Under the pieces are notes generated by a model. The model ran no database searches, was not told the origin of the DNA, and saw nothing but the letters and a program-made list of their open reading frames with translations. DNA of 27,134 bases from Ochromonadaceae sp. CCMP2298 (taxonomy: Eukaryota > Sar > Synurophyceae > Ochromonadales > Ochromonadaceae), in assembly GCA_026770595.1 (NCBI GenBank), contig MU633720.1:1-27134 (forward strand). The letters run 5' to 3'. Below, one piece after another: positions 19,601-26,277 of this stretch; the stretch's first letter is position 1, and each line of letters starts with the position of its first letter. A program made the position numbers and the translations under genes.

Positions 19601-19986
19601 TTCTTGACGTACTTGGTGACCTCCTCTCCGCCGAGCTTGCTCTCGCCCACTGCTGAGTTGACAGACATGCCGGTCTCGTTGAAATCCGCGTAGACGGCCG
19701 CCTGCATCTTTTCCTTGTGCGGCGAGAGAACCTGGGAGGAGTTGGAGTTACTCAGCGTCCGCGTGTTGTTCAGCCCAGAGGTGGTGGCCATCCGCAGCTT
19801 GTCCACCTTCGAGCCATGGAACTCGCCAGCAGGGGGAGGACGAAGCAAGCCAGCTGACTGCGAGTTCATCATTCTGGGCCGCAAAGTCGTCGCACTGGCG
19901 GACCCATTGAGCCGTCCATTCACGTCTATTTTATTTTCCGGGATCAGCCTCCTCGTCAGAGCACTCGTGCTGTGAGATGGCTCCAT
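7639..19986 (-). CDS. Axonemal inner-arm dynein heavy chain (single-headed type), intronless
   Basis: A 4115-codon open frame starts at ATG 19986 and ends ...LCNLTD with TAG. This minus-end microtubule motor powers ciliary and flagellar bending. The tail and linker contain the conserved QRNWMYLETIFGSPDI segment. The AAA+ ring has four intact P-loops: GPAGTGKT (1433-1440, AAA1), GPAGTGKS (1713-1720, AAA2), GVTGTGKT (2058-2065, AAA3) and GVGGSGKQ (2412-2419, AAA4). The AAA1 Walker B region reads CLDEFNRIDIEVLS. A coiled-coil stalk surrounds the microtubule-binding domain near 2760-2880 (NPPTAVRIVMEAVCVLLG). The C-terminal domain ends with CPVYKTAVRKGVLSTTG. Length and the AAA1 region (DYKMMGKLFRGLAQ) best fit the DNAH6 branch of single-headed inner-arm dyneins, but DNAH3/7/12 cannot be excluded. 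Oddities are an 11-His run at 448-458 and the absence of introns over 12.3 kb. Confidence 0.96.
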   Translation of the reverse strand: MEPSHSTSALTRRLIPENKIDVNGRLNGSASATTLRPRMMNSQSAGLLRPPPAGEFHGSKVDKLRMATTSGLNNTRTLSNSNSSQVLSPHKEKMQAAVYADFNETGMSVNSAVGESKLGGEEVTKYVKKTFIGSISLSPAQLHDLFKVPHTFFYLRCREQSNDAFDQAEMDSDHRAAGGSVYDLEMVPLELVDKNYYFTLSKEGVTQFRSKVSSFTSLEQWEREYNLFHKIAKISFFRIYKRWKVFTVWRRGLRYNKMALAASFIETHLFLFSQPLRKALLQVRIMTIPLANMGMLSLPEGETFDMDDFVRVQAMVHEELRGKLRDLSANVLTTVRSACDEVVDQFLKANNIAANHKMTFMERAALRAECKKLTRFLRMMDILITDFLKTMVHDAMEKLAAAVESESLETRVETDDAMDQEKLKKKREEFNFKTPLFRVVAAHKKVAHHHHHHHHHHHEHKADAPADPDLVASTKEGKETDVKEGEEETVETVAAPVLLPDDEVMVVSPSVENMVRAIDGVVKDALDIVGSFVKVLSSPETEMYVMPEGDDEDGDTTEPDDMITTIKASLSYNNARDHIHSHLRMAHSAVKDYLNVFQPFRQIYLRNKANVADISSLFETGDVDSFKNAIEMYRDQVFQFSDVPRYSDVGVILVDSADIKAGMIPSPIACLEAIQAYLPELALLRAQQLVDQVGAMNPVIAGDPASVESYVNKKKIKDAAAAGLEGYNTQQSYIRSLVYVMDENTWPVPDQVKALMRMLKESLVSLESNIQLAEGKEEDETKKFATQVTEECPKVIKRLGELRQQLDNSMISDPDALDEKVVKFLASQESDFLKLKARTAKLQEYQAILKLPVDEFEVMDEISGDLNLKIRLWNDRVDWAKLRKRILDSPIQTLDVGMLERELVKFNKTVLLTSKGLPLNKVVPKLRESVDEFNPVLPIVVDLRSPCLKDRHWDQITKLIGFDIQTAENFTLNELIERGVTAFQEEITVISTSAQQESILEEMMAKVTSIWEKAEFEVKPYKDIKDLYILGDTSEVIASLDDSLVTINTVLGSRYVSGIRSFVDTWRSKLMHFQETLDEWLTCQRNWMYLETIFGSPDIIRQLPGPAKTFQAVDKSWKHIMKLTNDDPNALKAATHDKSRRDLFRNHNANLDQIQKDLEDYLETKRMAFPRFYFLSNDELLEILSQAKEPRAVQPHLRKCFDNLVKLEFGSEPGSIDLLAMFSGENERVSLGKNLKARGNVEEWLTAVEKKMKESLHTHMKAGLIDYDVKPREDWINHHPGQIVATVAQMTWARDTEEVLRSNDPIGGMQTWATAYKKELHKLIVKIRGNLPSLVRKIIVALVTTDVHARDIIDELCERQVESTHDFLWQQQLRYYWEVDVDDCMINHSDAKVPYGYEYMGATSRLVITPLTDRCWLTLTGSYALKLGAAPAGPAGTGKTESSKDLAKAMGIQCVVFNCSDQIDYKMMGKLFRGLAQGGSWVCLDEFNRIDIEVLSVIAQQLLVLREGRQAKKGNINFMGIQINLIDHHVIITMNPGYAGRTELPDNLAVCFRPVSMMVPNYALIAEIMLFAEGFGDAKNLSRKMCKLYILCSEQLSQQPHYDYGLRAVKSVLVMAGGLKRANPDLEEDLVLIRALRDSNVPKFLADDLPLFAAIVQDLFPGVEVPSNDYGELQVALEQEIDKAGLQKVPKFIGKVIQMFDIFNIRFGATIVGPAGTGKSTCYRILASLMTNLREKGSANEEFQKVRYQILNPKSITMGELYGEFSPLTQEWHDGLASSIMREFVAEESEDKRWTVFDGPIDALWIENMNTVLDDNMTLCLANGQRIKLKQEMKCLFEVNDLEVASPATVSRIGVVYMTPSDLGWFPYVQSWVPRAMPKELPAWARERLLLLFDTVFRRGMTFQRKFGKEPVETVDIQLVISTCFLFQSLFTAENGVNFASPQAELSALLDKLFFFSYVWTVGAVCSDLFWEQFSENAREMFEEACPGMGLPGGGNAFDYFVDIKEGRFKEWSEIVPTFRYDDQVPYFSLMVPTNDTCRFSYVMKSLISVDKPCFITGVTGTGKTVAVQNLLNSLQPMPYEGGMGVVPIFMNFSAQSRSDVTQSSIESKLEKKRKNLLGAPSGKKMVVFVDDVNMPFVETYGAQPPVELLRQFLDFKGFYDRDKLFWKDIVDVMMFVGSAPPGGGRAVITPRFTRHFNVMCMPPASEAALTLIFSSILTGFLSKFEPVLQRMVSGVVAATIEVYQKISQELLPTPAKFHYTFNLRDISKVFQGLLMIRPRKCQETDVFARLWVHESMRIFYDRLINSEDQQWFQETIVGLCGKHLKTSFTKEDMFAKPIVFADFLKPEADPRFYEEVKDLPKLTAVLVDLLDNYNVTFPTQMNLVFFEDALTHTARISRILRQPRGNAMLIGVGGSGKQSLTRMASFVGNMACLSIEINRGYGIADFREDIKKFMLVTGVEGKDTVFLFTDSQIVDETMLEDLNNVLNTGEVSNLFPQDETDKIASDMISVCKEDGIPETRDNCIAHFVSRVRDKLHIVLCMSPVGDSLRIRCRQFPSLINCTTIDWFHGWPEAALVSVAERFLGELELPSEEVRTAVVRMCGFVHRSIEETSALFFQQLRRRVYTTPKSYLDLINLYMNMLTGLQDVVEIKSERMKVGVRKLEETNNIVDGLKGELVKLEPVLKSKSIETDALLIDVAHQSAEANVVAEKVGAEEAIVGKQAAETAAVAADAQRDLDRAMPALESAKKALASLTKADITEVKSFTNPPTAVRIVMEAVCVLLGEKEAWDNAKKVLGRSDFLDMLVNFDKDNIAESRLKKLRKQYINAEEMQVEVISKVSKAGLGLCLWARAMDVYADVAKEVGPKRARLEEMKSQLDVTTAQLNEKQSQLKEVMDRVALLQKTCDDTMAEKTHLQNESDTTAKRLVRAEKLTSGLNSEGERWKETIVLLAAEKINLIGDCFLSCACISYYGGFTGVFRDQLIVKWLDQAKELCIPASPKFSLTSTLGDPVQIREWQNQGLPTDPVSVNNGILVDKCRRWPLMIDPQMQANQWLRKKEEHNNVMITTMNDINLLRSLENCIRLGKPLILEDLGEQLEPALEPVLQKAVFKQGNRFLIRLGDSDVDYDSNFRLYMTTKMPNPHYLPEVCIKVTLINFTVTMLGLEAQLLGLVVKSERPDIEQKKVQLLLQMAEDKRQLQQLEAKILQMLSESEGNILDDEVLINTLSESKLTSIAISERVAEAEITEHEINEARGRYLEVATRGSIIYFVIADLGGLDAMYQYSLGYYTQLFQTCIADSEKNPALEIRLKTIIDYSTLVIYQNICRGLFEKDKLLFSSSICFQIQRNAGLIREEEWNMFIRGPGTVDRASMPENPYPATITPFQWDIICAAQSRLVYDEALPAAEGEAEGSLTPFAGICESLRTNYRGNGVESQWATWMMNANVMTAPLPDGLNETLTYFQRLIVIKALREDRLQQSIAEFVSKKLGPKFAEAPNATMEEIYRDLDNRTPCIFVLSTGADPTSMLLRFAKKSGYGDRLSIVSLGQGQGPYAKQLIENGTKTGDWVVLQNCMLAKSWMPDLDRIIFELQERAAKEGGGGVHVDFRLYLTSAPAAYFPVSILQNGVKMTNEPPKGFRANLLRSFGNLVKEEDYEGVAKSHQWKKLLTGLVFFHANIQERRKFGPLGWNIRYAFDESDLETSLAVLRRFLEEQEILPWDALNYVTGQINYGGRVTDDWDRRALMSILSIYMFPEILTDDYKFSKSGTYYAPPPGSMSQMMSYFESLPLSDDPEVFGMHENANVTFNTNESLGLMAAILSLQPRSSSGGGGKTSDDVVVELADVFLEKCPSLLLDEEAGATTFILQPNGLLTSLAICLAQEMVKFNRLLKTLRSSLSNIKKAIKGMIVMSSDLDAMYTAFLNNQLPSIWERTSFASLKTLGSWVADLLFRVAFMRVWLLNGEPCAFPLPVFFFPQGFMTASLQTYARKHMEAIDNLSFAFEILTIQPEEIQEAPQDGVIVFGLYLEGARFDMTELKVVDSRPGIMYDLLPAIHFKPAVGHKQAPSTYACPVYKTAVRKGVLSTTGMSTNYVVPVELPIYADQQEQRWILAGVAALCNLTD
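18613..18645 (-). repeat. Poly-histidine codon run (11 His) in the dynein tail
   Basis: Eleven consecutive CAC/CAT codons encode His448-458, followed by an acidic low-complexity stretch (ADAPADPDLVASTKEGKE and on). Mixed codon use (four CAC, three CAT, four CAC on the coding strand) suggests the tract is old or selected rather than freshly slipped. It lies in the tail, which carries subunit and docking contacts, not in the motor. Confidence 0.9.
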
Positions 19987-20494
19987 CTTCCGTCAGTCTG
20001 TCCTCCAAACGGCCGGGAGAAAAAGAGAGACGAAGGGCAGGCCACAGCAAAGGCAGCTCGTCAGAATGACTAGAAACACGATACAATGACGGCAAGCTTT
20101 CTGGCGGCCACCGATGCGGCTTCGAAGAGACGCAGTCTGCTGCAGATCAACGAGCCCCTCGCTTCCTCCAAAGATAAAACGTCTTGAGAAACGGTCCCAG
20201 ATTTGTTCACCACCCGTTCTGGGGTTTTAATTTTTTTTTCCTTGGTGTGTCTTGGGTTTTTGAACGCGATTTCCACCGCCAAGATCCACGCATCGAATTC
20301 TCCTAAAGATCGAGGAGGAGGGCGAGAGCAGCTCATCTTGTCCTCACCTCACTCAAGTTGTTGAGCGAGAGACAGCAGCAGAACAGAGAAACAGCTTAGC
20401 AGCAGAGCAGCAGAGCAGCAGAGCAAGAGAGCAGCAGAGCAAGAGAGCAGCAGAGCAGAGCAGCAGAGCAGAGCAGCAGAGAAGAGGAACAGAG
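19987..20494. promoter_or_regulatory. Divergent promoter region between dynein and the 742-aa protein gene
   Basis: These 508 bp separate two start codons facing apart, so both promoters must lie here unless there are unseen upstream exons. A T-rich tract occurs at about 20226-20240. The right-hand quarter is an AGCAGAG-type repeat that probably forms the 5' UTR of the plus-strand gene. I saw no convincing TATA box and no clear RFX X-box. Confidence 0.5.
20371..20490 (+). repeat. Degenerate AGCAGAGC tandem repeat in the leader of the 742-aa protein gene
   Basis: About 120 bp made almost only of AGCAGAG, AGCAAGAG and GAGCAGAG units ends just before the ATG at 20495. It is purine-rich on the coding strand. 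Related GCAGTAGA units occur in an intron of the mtnA-mtnK gene. Open frames across it on the minus strand are low-complexity artefacts. Confidence 0.8.
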
Positions 20495-22793
20495 ATGGAA
20501 TCGACGCCCAAAGAGGAGAGTGAGCCGGTCGAGGAGGAGGCGAGTGCAGAGGCTGAGCCCGAGCCTGCAGTTCAGTCCGAGCCGGAAACCCAGCCTGAGC
20601 CAAAGGTTGAGCCTGAGGCCGTGCCTGCCGTGGCGACGGAAAAGGTCGAGGTGAAGGACGAGGAGGGAGTGGAGCTGCAAGAGGAACAACCAACGACCAT
20701 GACTGTGGATGAGAGCACCGCCAACCCTGCCCCTGCCCCTACCCCTGGCCCTGCCGCTCACACGCCCGACTCGGAGCGCGCGACGCCCCTCGACTCTCTG
20801 GAAGCGTACGAGGCGCAGATAGCCAAGTTCCGCAAGGTGCTAGTGGGCTGCCAGGACAAGCACAACTTGGTCCTGTACGCGATACAGGAGAAGGACATCC
20901 TGCACGAGCCTGTGCAGAAGGGGCTGAAGAAGATGGTCGACCGCATCGGAGACTGGGACATGGCCTGCCAGCCGCTCATACGCCTATTGTATCTGGGGGA
21001 CAGCGCGGTTGAGGAGATCGCGCAGACGAAGAAGTTTATCATAACCGCCTGCCGTAGATTCCGCTTCTGGCCTGATGCAGGGCAGGCTGCGCAGGCCAAC
21101 TTCGAGAAAATTATATTCTGGTACGTAATTAGGCGTTTTTCAATCTGTAGAATATTTACACTCTCTAATGAATCGTTTCTCTCCTCACAGGTCGGAGAAC
21201 CATATATTCATGACGCTGGGGGTCTGCTACCTATTCCGCGCCTACATGTCGAAACACTTTAAGTTGGAGGAAGGGGAGGACAAGCTGGAAGCCGATCTGC
21301 GCAAAGAGGCACTGCGGTTTCAGGCCGAGAAGAGTCTGGAGACCAAGCTGCTCAAGGTGTACCTGCGCGCCCACTGCACGGCCGAGTTCAACGGCATCTA
21401 CGAGGTGAACAGCTGCGTCTACCTGCCCTACACGCTCTCAGCGCTTTGGAACCTGTACGACTTCGCGTACGACGAGGAGATAAAGATCCTGGCGGGCTGC
21501 GTGATCGACCGCATAGTGGAGCACCTACTCACCTGCACCACGCTCAGCGGTGTGGTTAACCTGGCTGCCGCGGGGAGGTCCTTTCTGCGCCAGCGTGTGA
21601 GGAACTTCGGACACAATATAAACCAGCTCCTCAACCTGCTGGTGGACAGCTCGGGTGATAAGATGGAAGCCAGCTCCATCACAGACTTCATCCTGACCAC
21701 CACCTGGCGACCCAACTTCGAAGAGGCTAAGGAAGCCTGGATGCTGGACGGCACCTCCGAGCCCCTCTGCCTGGGCCACCCCTGGCAGGCCACGCGCAAG
21801 CTGTACGAGACCCTGGCCCAGGAGGAGGGCATACCTAGCGCCGAGCTGGTGCCCTTCTTCTGGTCTGCGGGTCTGGTAACGCATCCTGAGTATGTGCTGG
21901 ACACCAAGGCGTACATGCGCGAAAAGCTGCTGAACAACAACAAACACCTCTCCGCTCTTTCCTACCTAGGACCCTCCACTCTGCAGAGGGTTTTGACGAA
22001 CTACGCTACTCTGTCGGAGGGACAGGTGTACTGCGGGGTGACCCTTCATGTGTACAAGCGCCCCGCAGCTGAGCTCTTGCTCACCTCTTTCGAGGACTTC
22101 AACGCCCACCGTGCGAGCTTCCAGCAGCTACCCTGGATCGCCAACGTGGGCGGGGTGGGTGTGTGGTCGCAGTCGGGTAATGGCGAGCGCGTGCACCTCT
22201 TCGGCGTATTCAACACGCACAACCCGCTGGTACGGCAGAAGGGCTCCGTGCTCATCGCCTCGCACGCCGCGCCCGCCTCCCTCACCTCGCGCATGATCAT
22301 GGGTAACCTGTTCTCCTACTCTGTGCGTGTCTTCTGGCCCCACAAGCTCATGGACGAATGCTGCGTCTTTGGGGGCGCTTCCCCTGTGGAGCAGACAGTC
22401 GCGCTGGACGCTGCCGTGAATGCACCTGGCGTGTGGATGGCGGGCAGACGGGGGGGCGCATATGTGGCTGTGTACTGCTCCCAGCGGACGAAGATGGACC
22501 ACCGCAAGACCGCGGACGCAGAGTACGTACTGCGAGCGGATCCGTGGGAGGAGGAGGTGACGTACGACGTGCCCAGAAGGGTTTGTGACCAGTACCGCAA
22601 CTCGTGGGTGGTGGTCGTGGGCACTACGAAGGAGTACCCGACTCTACAGGCGTTTGTGGACCGCTGTTTGCGGATACTCATCGCCGAGCAGAACGGGGGC
22701 AGCGGCTGGGTCTTCCGAGGTAGCGAGTACAAGTTTGACGTTACAGACCCAGTTGAGGGGCACCTGGGGACTTCTATCACACTACCTGTTTAG
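20495..22793 (+). CDS. Uncharacterised 742-aa protein: acidic N-terminus plus probable alpha/alpha-barrel core
   Basis: Exons 20495-21120 and 21191-22793 are joined across a 70-bp intron (GTACGT...CTCACAG), creating FEKIIFW-SENHIFMTLG. Residues 1-100 are a disordered Glu/Pro/Ala-rich tail. The core, from about residue 105, has WSENHIFMTLGVCYLFRAYM and a later block, VYLPYTLSALWNLYDFAYDEEIKILAG. These recall the ENH and 'aLlnLyDfA.d' helices of six-hairpin (alpha/alpha) proteins, such as some polysaccharide lyases and glycosidases. The C-terminal ~230 residues (VGVWSQSGNGERVHLFGVF, RRGGAYVAVYCSQ) look beta-rich, which would fit a helical barrel plus beta-sandwich layout. I cannot name the family or assign activity; the fold is inferred. 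There is no signal peptide, which argues against a secreted enzyme. It ends with TAG and diverges from the dynein gene. Confidence 0.85.
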
Positions 22794-23234
22794 CCAGTGG
22801 ATCGGATCAACCGGTCAGACCAACTCCGCTGTACATATCATACCGTATATAAGACCGTTTATGCAGTCCCTGTGCATACTCTCTAACTTACCAGATAACG
22901 GTAACGCTGAAGTTTTTATCTGAAATTAGTTAAATGACCATATATTTTGCGCCTCTTCACACTAGTGAGGTCAGTAGTACTGTGTCAGGCAAGCGCCTGT
23001 TGAGTGCGCAATCACTGCAGCAAATCAATGCGACCACCGTCAATAGCTGCGACGCAAATTCGTGTGAACTCCGAAGGGCAAGGAAGAGCGGTCTTTAGAG
23101 GAACTTTTCGGACCACCGTTTGTCAGGAAAAACAGAAATCGAAAACTTCACGGCGTTAAAACAGCGGAGGTAACGGAATGCTATACCCGCCAAAGAACGA
23201 GCAACGAAAACGAGTAGCTAATCAGCTTCACTGT
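22794..23234. other. Convergent intergenic region
   Basis: These 441 bp lie between two 3' ends. A TATA-like GTATATAAG occurs at about 22846. A 13-bp match to the U6 snRNA 3' region (ACGCAAATTCGTG) occurs near 23052, but the rest of U6 is absent. No gene is supported. Confidence 0.4.
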
Positions 23235-26200
23235 CTAGACGGTATAAGCTGCTGGGGGCACTGATGCGAAAAACAAGCGCGCCTGGGTGATCACCTCCTG
23301 CATACTGCCCAGCCCCCCTGCCTCATATGTTTCGTTACTGAACGACGCCAGCACCAGCTTGCGCGCGAAGAGCAGCGCTTTTTTCTCGCACACGGCGCGC
23401 ACCTCCTGGTCCGCGATGCTGTCCAGGTCCTCTACGTGCGCGATGCCTACTATCCGGCGGATCATCTTCGTCCCCGCGAAACCCAGCGAATCCCTCCACA
23501 GCGCAGACATGAAGTCGGTCTGCGCTGTCCGCAGCACCTGGCCCTCGTACACGGTGCTCTTGTACAGCTCCCCGTCCTTCGTGAGGCTCTTGTCGTCCCA
23601 CAGGGCTAGGAACTGGGCGACGAAGGTCTCGTGCAAGAGGGCGGTCTGCGAGAGCACCCACTCAGCGTAGGCTGGAGAGGCAGAGTGCGAGAAGTAGGAG
23701 AGGAAGAGGTTGGAGAGGATGGCTCCGATGTCAAAGCCCATTGGGCCGTAGAAGGCGAACTCGGGGTCGATCACGAACGTAGAGCCCTCCTTCACCATGA
23801 CCGAGCCTGTGTGCAGGTCCCCGTGCAGCAGCGCCTGCGTGTGGGTGAGGAAGAGCGTCTTATGGTACGCCGCAGCCAATTTCAATTTCTCATCTGCGCG
23901 GATACCCTCAGCGTAACTGTCCAGCTGCGGGGTGGTCCAGCGGTTCATGTCGCTGTGCGTGTAGGGGTCTGTGAATATGACCTTCTCTGTCAGCGCGCAC
24001 ATTGCGACATTCTGCGACCAGTGGGAGGTCTGCGCACGCAGGGCGGCGCCCTCCAGCACGATGCCGGAGCTGGCGATCAGCGTGCGTGCCATGAAGCTGC
24101 CGATGTCGGCCGCAAAGGTGGTGATCTGCATGCCCTGGATGAGGGCCTTGCGCAGGATGAGGTGTGGCGGCTCGATGTAGCGCATCACTGTTGGGGGGTA
24201 GAGAGCAGCAGAGCGGTTAGTAGAGAGGTAAAGCAGTAGAGCAGTAGAGCAGTAGAGCAGTGTTGAGCGGGAGAGAGCCTATAGCTTAGATCTAGAGCAA
24301 GAGCTTACCGATTACGGATTTCTTCGCATCGAAGTGGTACACCTCGGGAACGAAGGCGCCCCCCGTCAGGTTGCTCTCCGCAGTCAGCGCTGAGTACTCG
24401 AAATACGCGCGGCGCAGGGTTAGCGGCCAGCTCTCCCCCACACAGCGCACGTAGGGCAGGGCCTGCTTAACGACCAGCTTGGAGCCCCCAGGCCCTGTGA
24501 CAATGTATACGAAGTTGAGGTTGCCGTCTCCCACTTCCAGCACGTCTAGCTGCTGCTCAGCCAAGGCGCCGCTGAGGGCAGGGTCTGAGAGGGAGGGAGG
24601 GAGGGAGGGAGGGAGGGTGGAGAGAGAAGGGCGGAAAAGGGTTAGAGAAGAGCAGATATAAGAGTAGAGAGAAGAGCAGAGAGAAGAGCAAAGAGCAGTC
24701 ATGGATCAGGGTAAGATTGATGAAGTGGTCAGTTGAAAAAAAAAGATGCTTACCAACGTTAAGCAGCGCTGCAAGCTTCGCGTTCGCCAATAGGTACTTT
24801 GTGATGGCGCTGGCGTCCAGCACTGCGTAGCCCACTGGCGCGCTGCTGGGAGAAGCAGCAGCTGCGCACTTGAGCCTCAGCACCTGCATGGCCTTGGCCG
24901 CCTTGGGGGAGGTGTCGTTGGCGCTGTTCTCCGCAAAGGCTGACAGAAACGACGCCAACGGGATAACAGCCAGGTCCTCGCTTACCTCCAGGCCCCCCAC
25001 TGGTCCCGTGTTGCGCGCAGGCGCCTCCACCACCCCGATCTCTGTGATCACGCCGCGAATCAGCACGCACGGCGTGACGTCGAATGCGGGATTCCAGGCG
25101 TTGATGCCCTCGGGAGCGATGCTGCGGCCGAAGATGGTGGTGAGCTCTTTGGAGGGCCGCTCCTCGATCTCGATCTCCCCGCCACTCTTCATGCAAAGGT
25201 CCAAAGTGGTCGTGGGCGCGGCTGTAAAGAAAGGCACGCCGTGGTACTTGGCCGCAATGGCCAGCTGATAGGTGCCGATCTTGTTGGCTGTGTCGCCGTT
25301 GGCGGCGATTCTGTCCGCCCCCACGACTACGCAGTCCACGCCCTTGACGGCCATAAGAGCCGAGGCCATGGAGTCGCAGATGAGAGAGCCGGGCAGCTCG
25401 TCCTGCACGATCTCGTAGGCGGTCAGGCGGGCACCCTGCAAGAGGAAGGGGGGCAGGGAGGGGAGACATGAGGGGTGAGGTGGGGAGATAGCCATGACAC
25501 GCATGTGTGCTGGTGACTGTTGTCGCTGCCACTGCGTGGCCTACCCTTCACAACTGAAACTAACTCAAGACGCAAACTAGCACCTCTAGCACCTCTAACG
25601 TCTCTGCTTCCAGCCCATCTGCCCTGCTATCCTGCTATCCTGCTATCCTTCTATCGTACCTGGTTGTATGGGCGCGTCTCGCAGGCGTACACATGCTCCA
25701 ACCTGCCCATCTCGTGCAGAGACCGAACCACCCCCAGCGCAGTGCCGAACCCCGCAGTCGCCAAGCTGCCCGTGTTGCAGATAGTGAGCACGCGGATCTT
25801 CTCTCTGTCCACCAGCTGCAAGATGCGCTCGGCGCCGAAGCGACCCATGGCTCTGTTGGCAGTGACGTCGTCCTCCAGCATGGCCTCGCACTCCCCAATC
25901 ACCTCCTCCACCAGCTCCAGAGCGCTGATATTGCGAGCGCGTAGGGTGCCCACCAGGGCGCTCAGCTCGTCCGTGGCGGTGAACAGGTTGACTGCGGTGG
26001 GTCGCGAGGTGCGCAGGTAGGTCATGCGCTCGAGCAGCCAGTCTGCAGCGTCCGAAGCCGACGAGAACTCCCCCTTGCGCTTCTCCACTTCCACTGCAAG
26101 TCCCAACGCAGCCACGATGGCAATCAGCGGCGCACCGCGCACCTGCATGAGCCGGATGACACTCCAGGCCTCGTTCACATCGGGCACGTCGATGAACACG

Positions 26201-26277
26201 GACTCGTGAGGGATCTTCAGCTGGTCGAGGACCGCCAACGACCCGCGGCTGTACTTCAGCGAGAGCAGCTTGGACAT
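23235..26277 (-). CDS. mtnA-mtnK: Bifunctional methionine-salvage enzyme: MTR-1-P isomerase (MtnA) fused to MTR kinase (MtnK)
   Basis: Exons 26277-25660, 25435-24754, 24584-24309 and 24187-23235 encode 842 aa; introns are 224, 169 and 121 bp. Residues 1-~340 are methylthioribose-1-phosphate isomerase: VRGAPLIAI, catalytic Cys167 in [20 protein letters not shown], and Asp247 in [22 protein letters not shown] ~65-residue Ala/Ser-rich linker follows. Residues ~407-842 are methylthioribose kinase: [13 protein letters not shown] (450-462), [34 protein letters not shown], catalytic HGDLHTGS (647-654) and metal-binding DPEF (666). The C-terminal kinase makes MTR-1-P from MTR and ATP; the N-terminal isomerase converts it to methylthioribulose-1-P. 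The end of MtnA and start of MtnK lie in the same exon, so the fusion does not depend on a splice guess. An in-frame ATG at 26388 would add 37 Arg/Ser-rich residues; 26277 has A at -3 and matches the family start. It ends with TAG. Confidence 0.95.
24233..24261. repeat. Octamer tandem repeat (GCAGTAGA) in intron 3 of mtnA-mtnK
   Basis: About 3.6 perfect copies lie within the 121-bp intron. Read on the gene strand it is a TCTACTGC pyrimidine-rich array. It resembles the AGCAGAGC array ahead of the 742-aa protein gene. Confidence 0.8.
24591..24617 (+). repeat. (GGGA)n tract, G-quadruplex-prone, at the 3' splice site of intron 2 of mtnA-mtnK
   Basis: Seven GGG runs are spaced by single A residues. 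On the gene strand this reads (TCCC)n and serves as the polypyrimidine tract, ending 5 bp before the exon-3 boundary. The plus strand is the template strand and could form a stable G-quadruplex. Confidence 0.8.
25623..25654. repeat. Octamer tandem repeat (CCTGCTAT) in intron 1 of mtnA-mtnK
   Basis: Three perfect copies and one copy with a single mismatch lie directly after the 5' splice site of intron 1 (gene orientation). This is a second 8-bp tandem array in the same gene, with a different unit from intron 3. Confidence 0.8.

Noticed and set aside
20349-20761. Minus-strand Leu/Cys/Ser-rich open frames across the AGCAGAG array
   Set aside because: They are pure translation of the tandem repeat in the antisense direction.
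23045-23070. Match to the U6 snRNA 3' region (ACGCAAATTCGTG)
   Set aside because: Only 13 bases match. The ACAGAGA box, the AGC/catalytic stem and the 5' hairpin of U6 are absent, and no T-run terminator follows.
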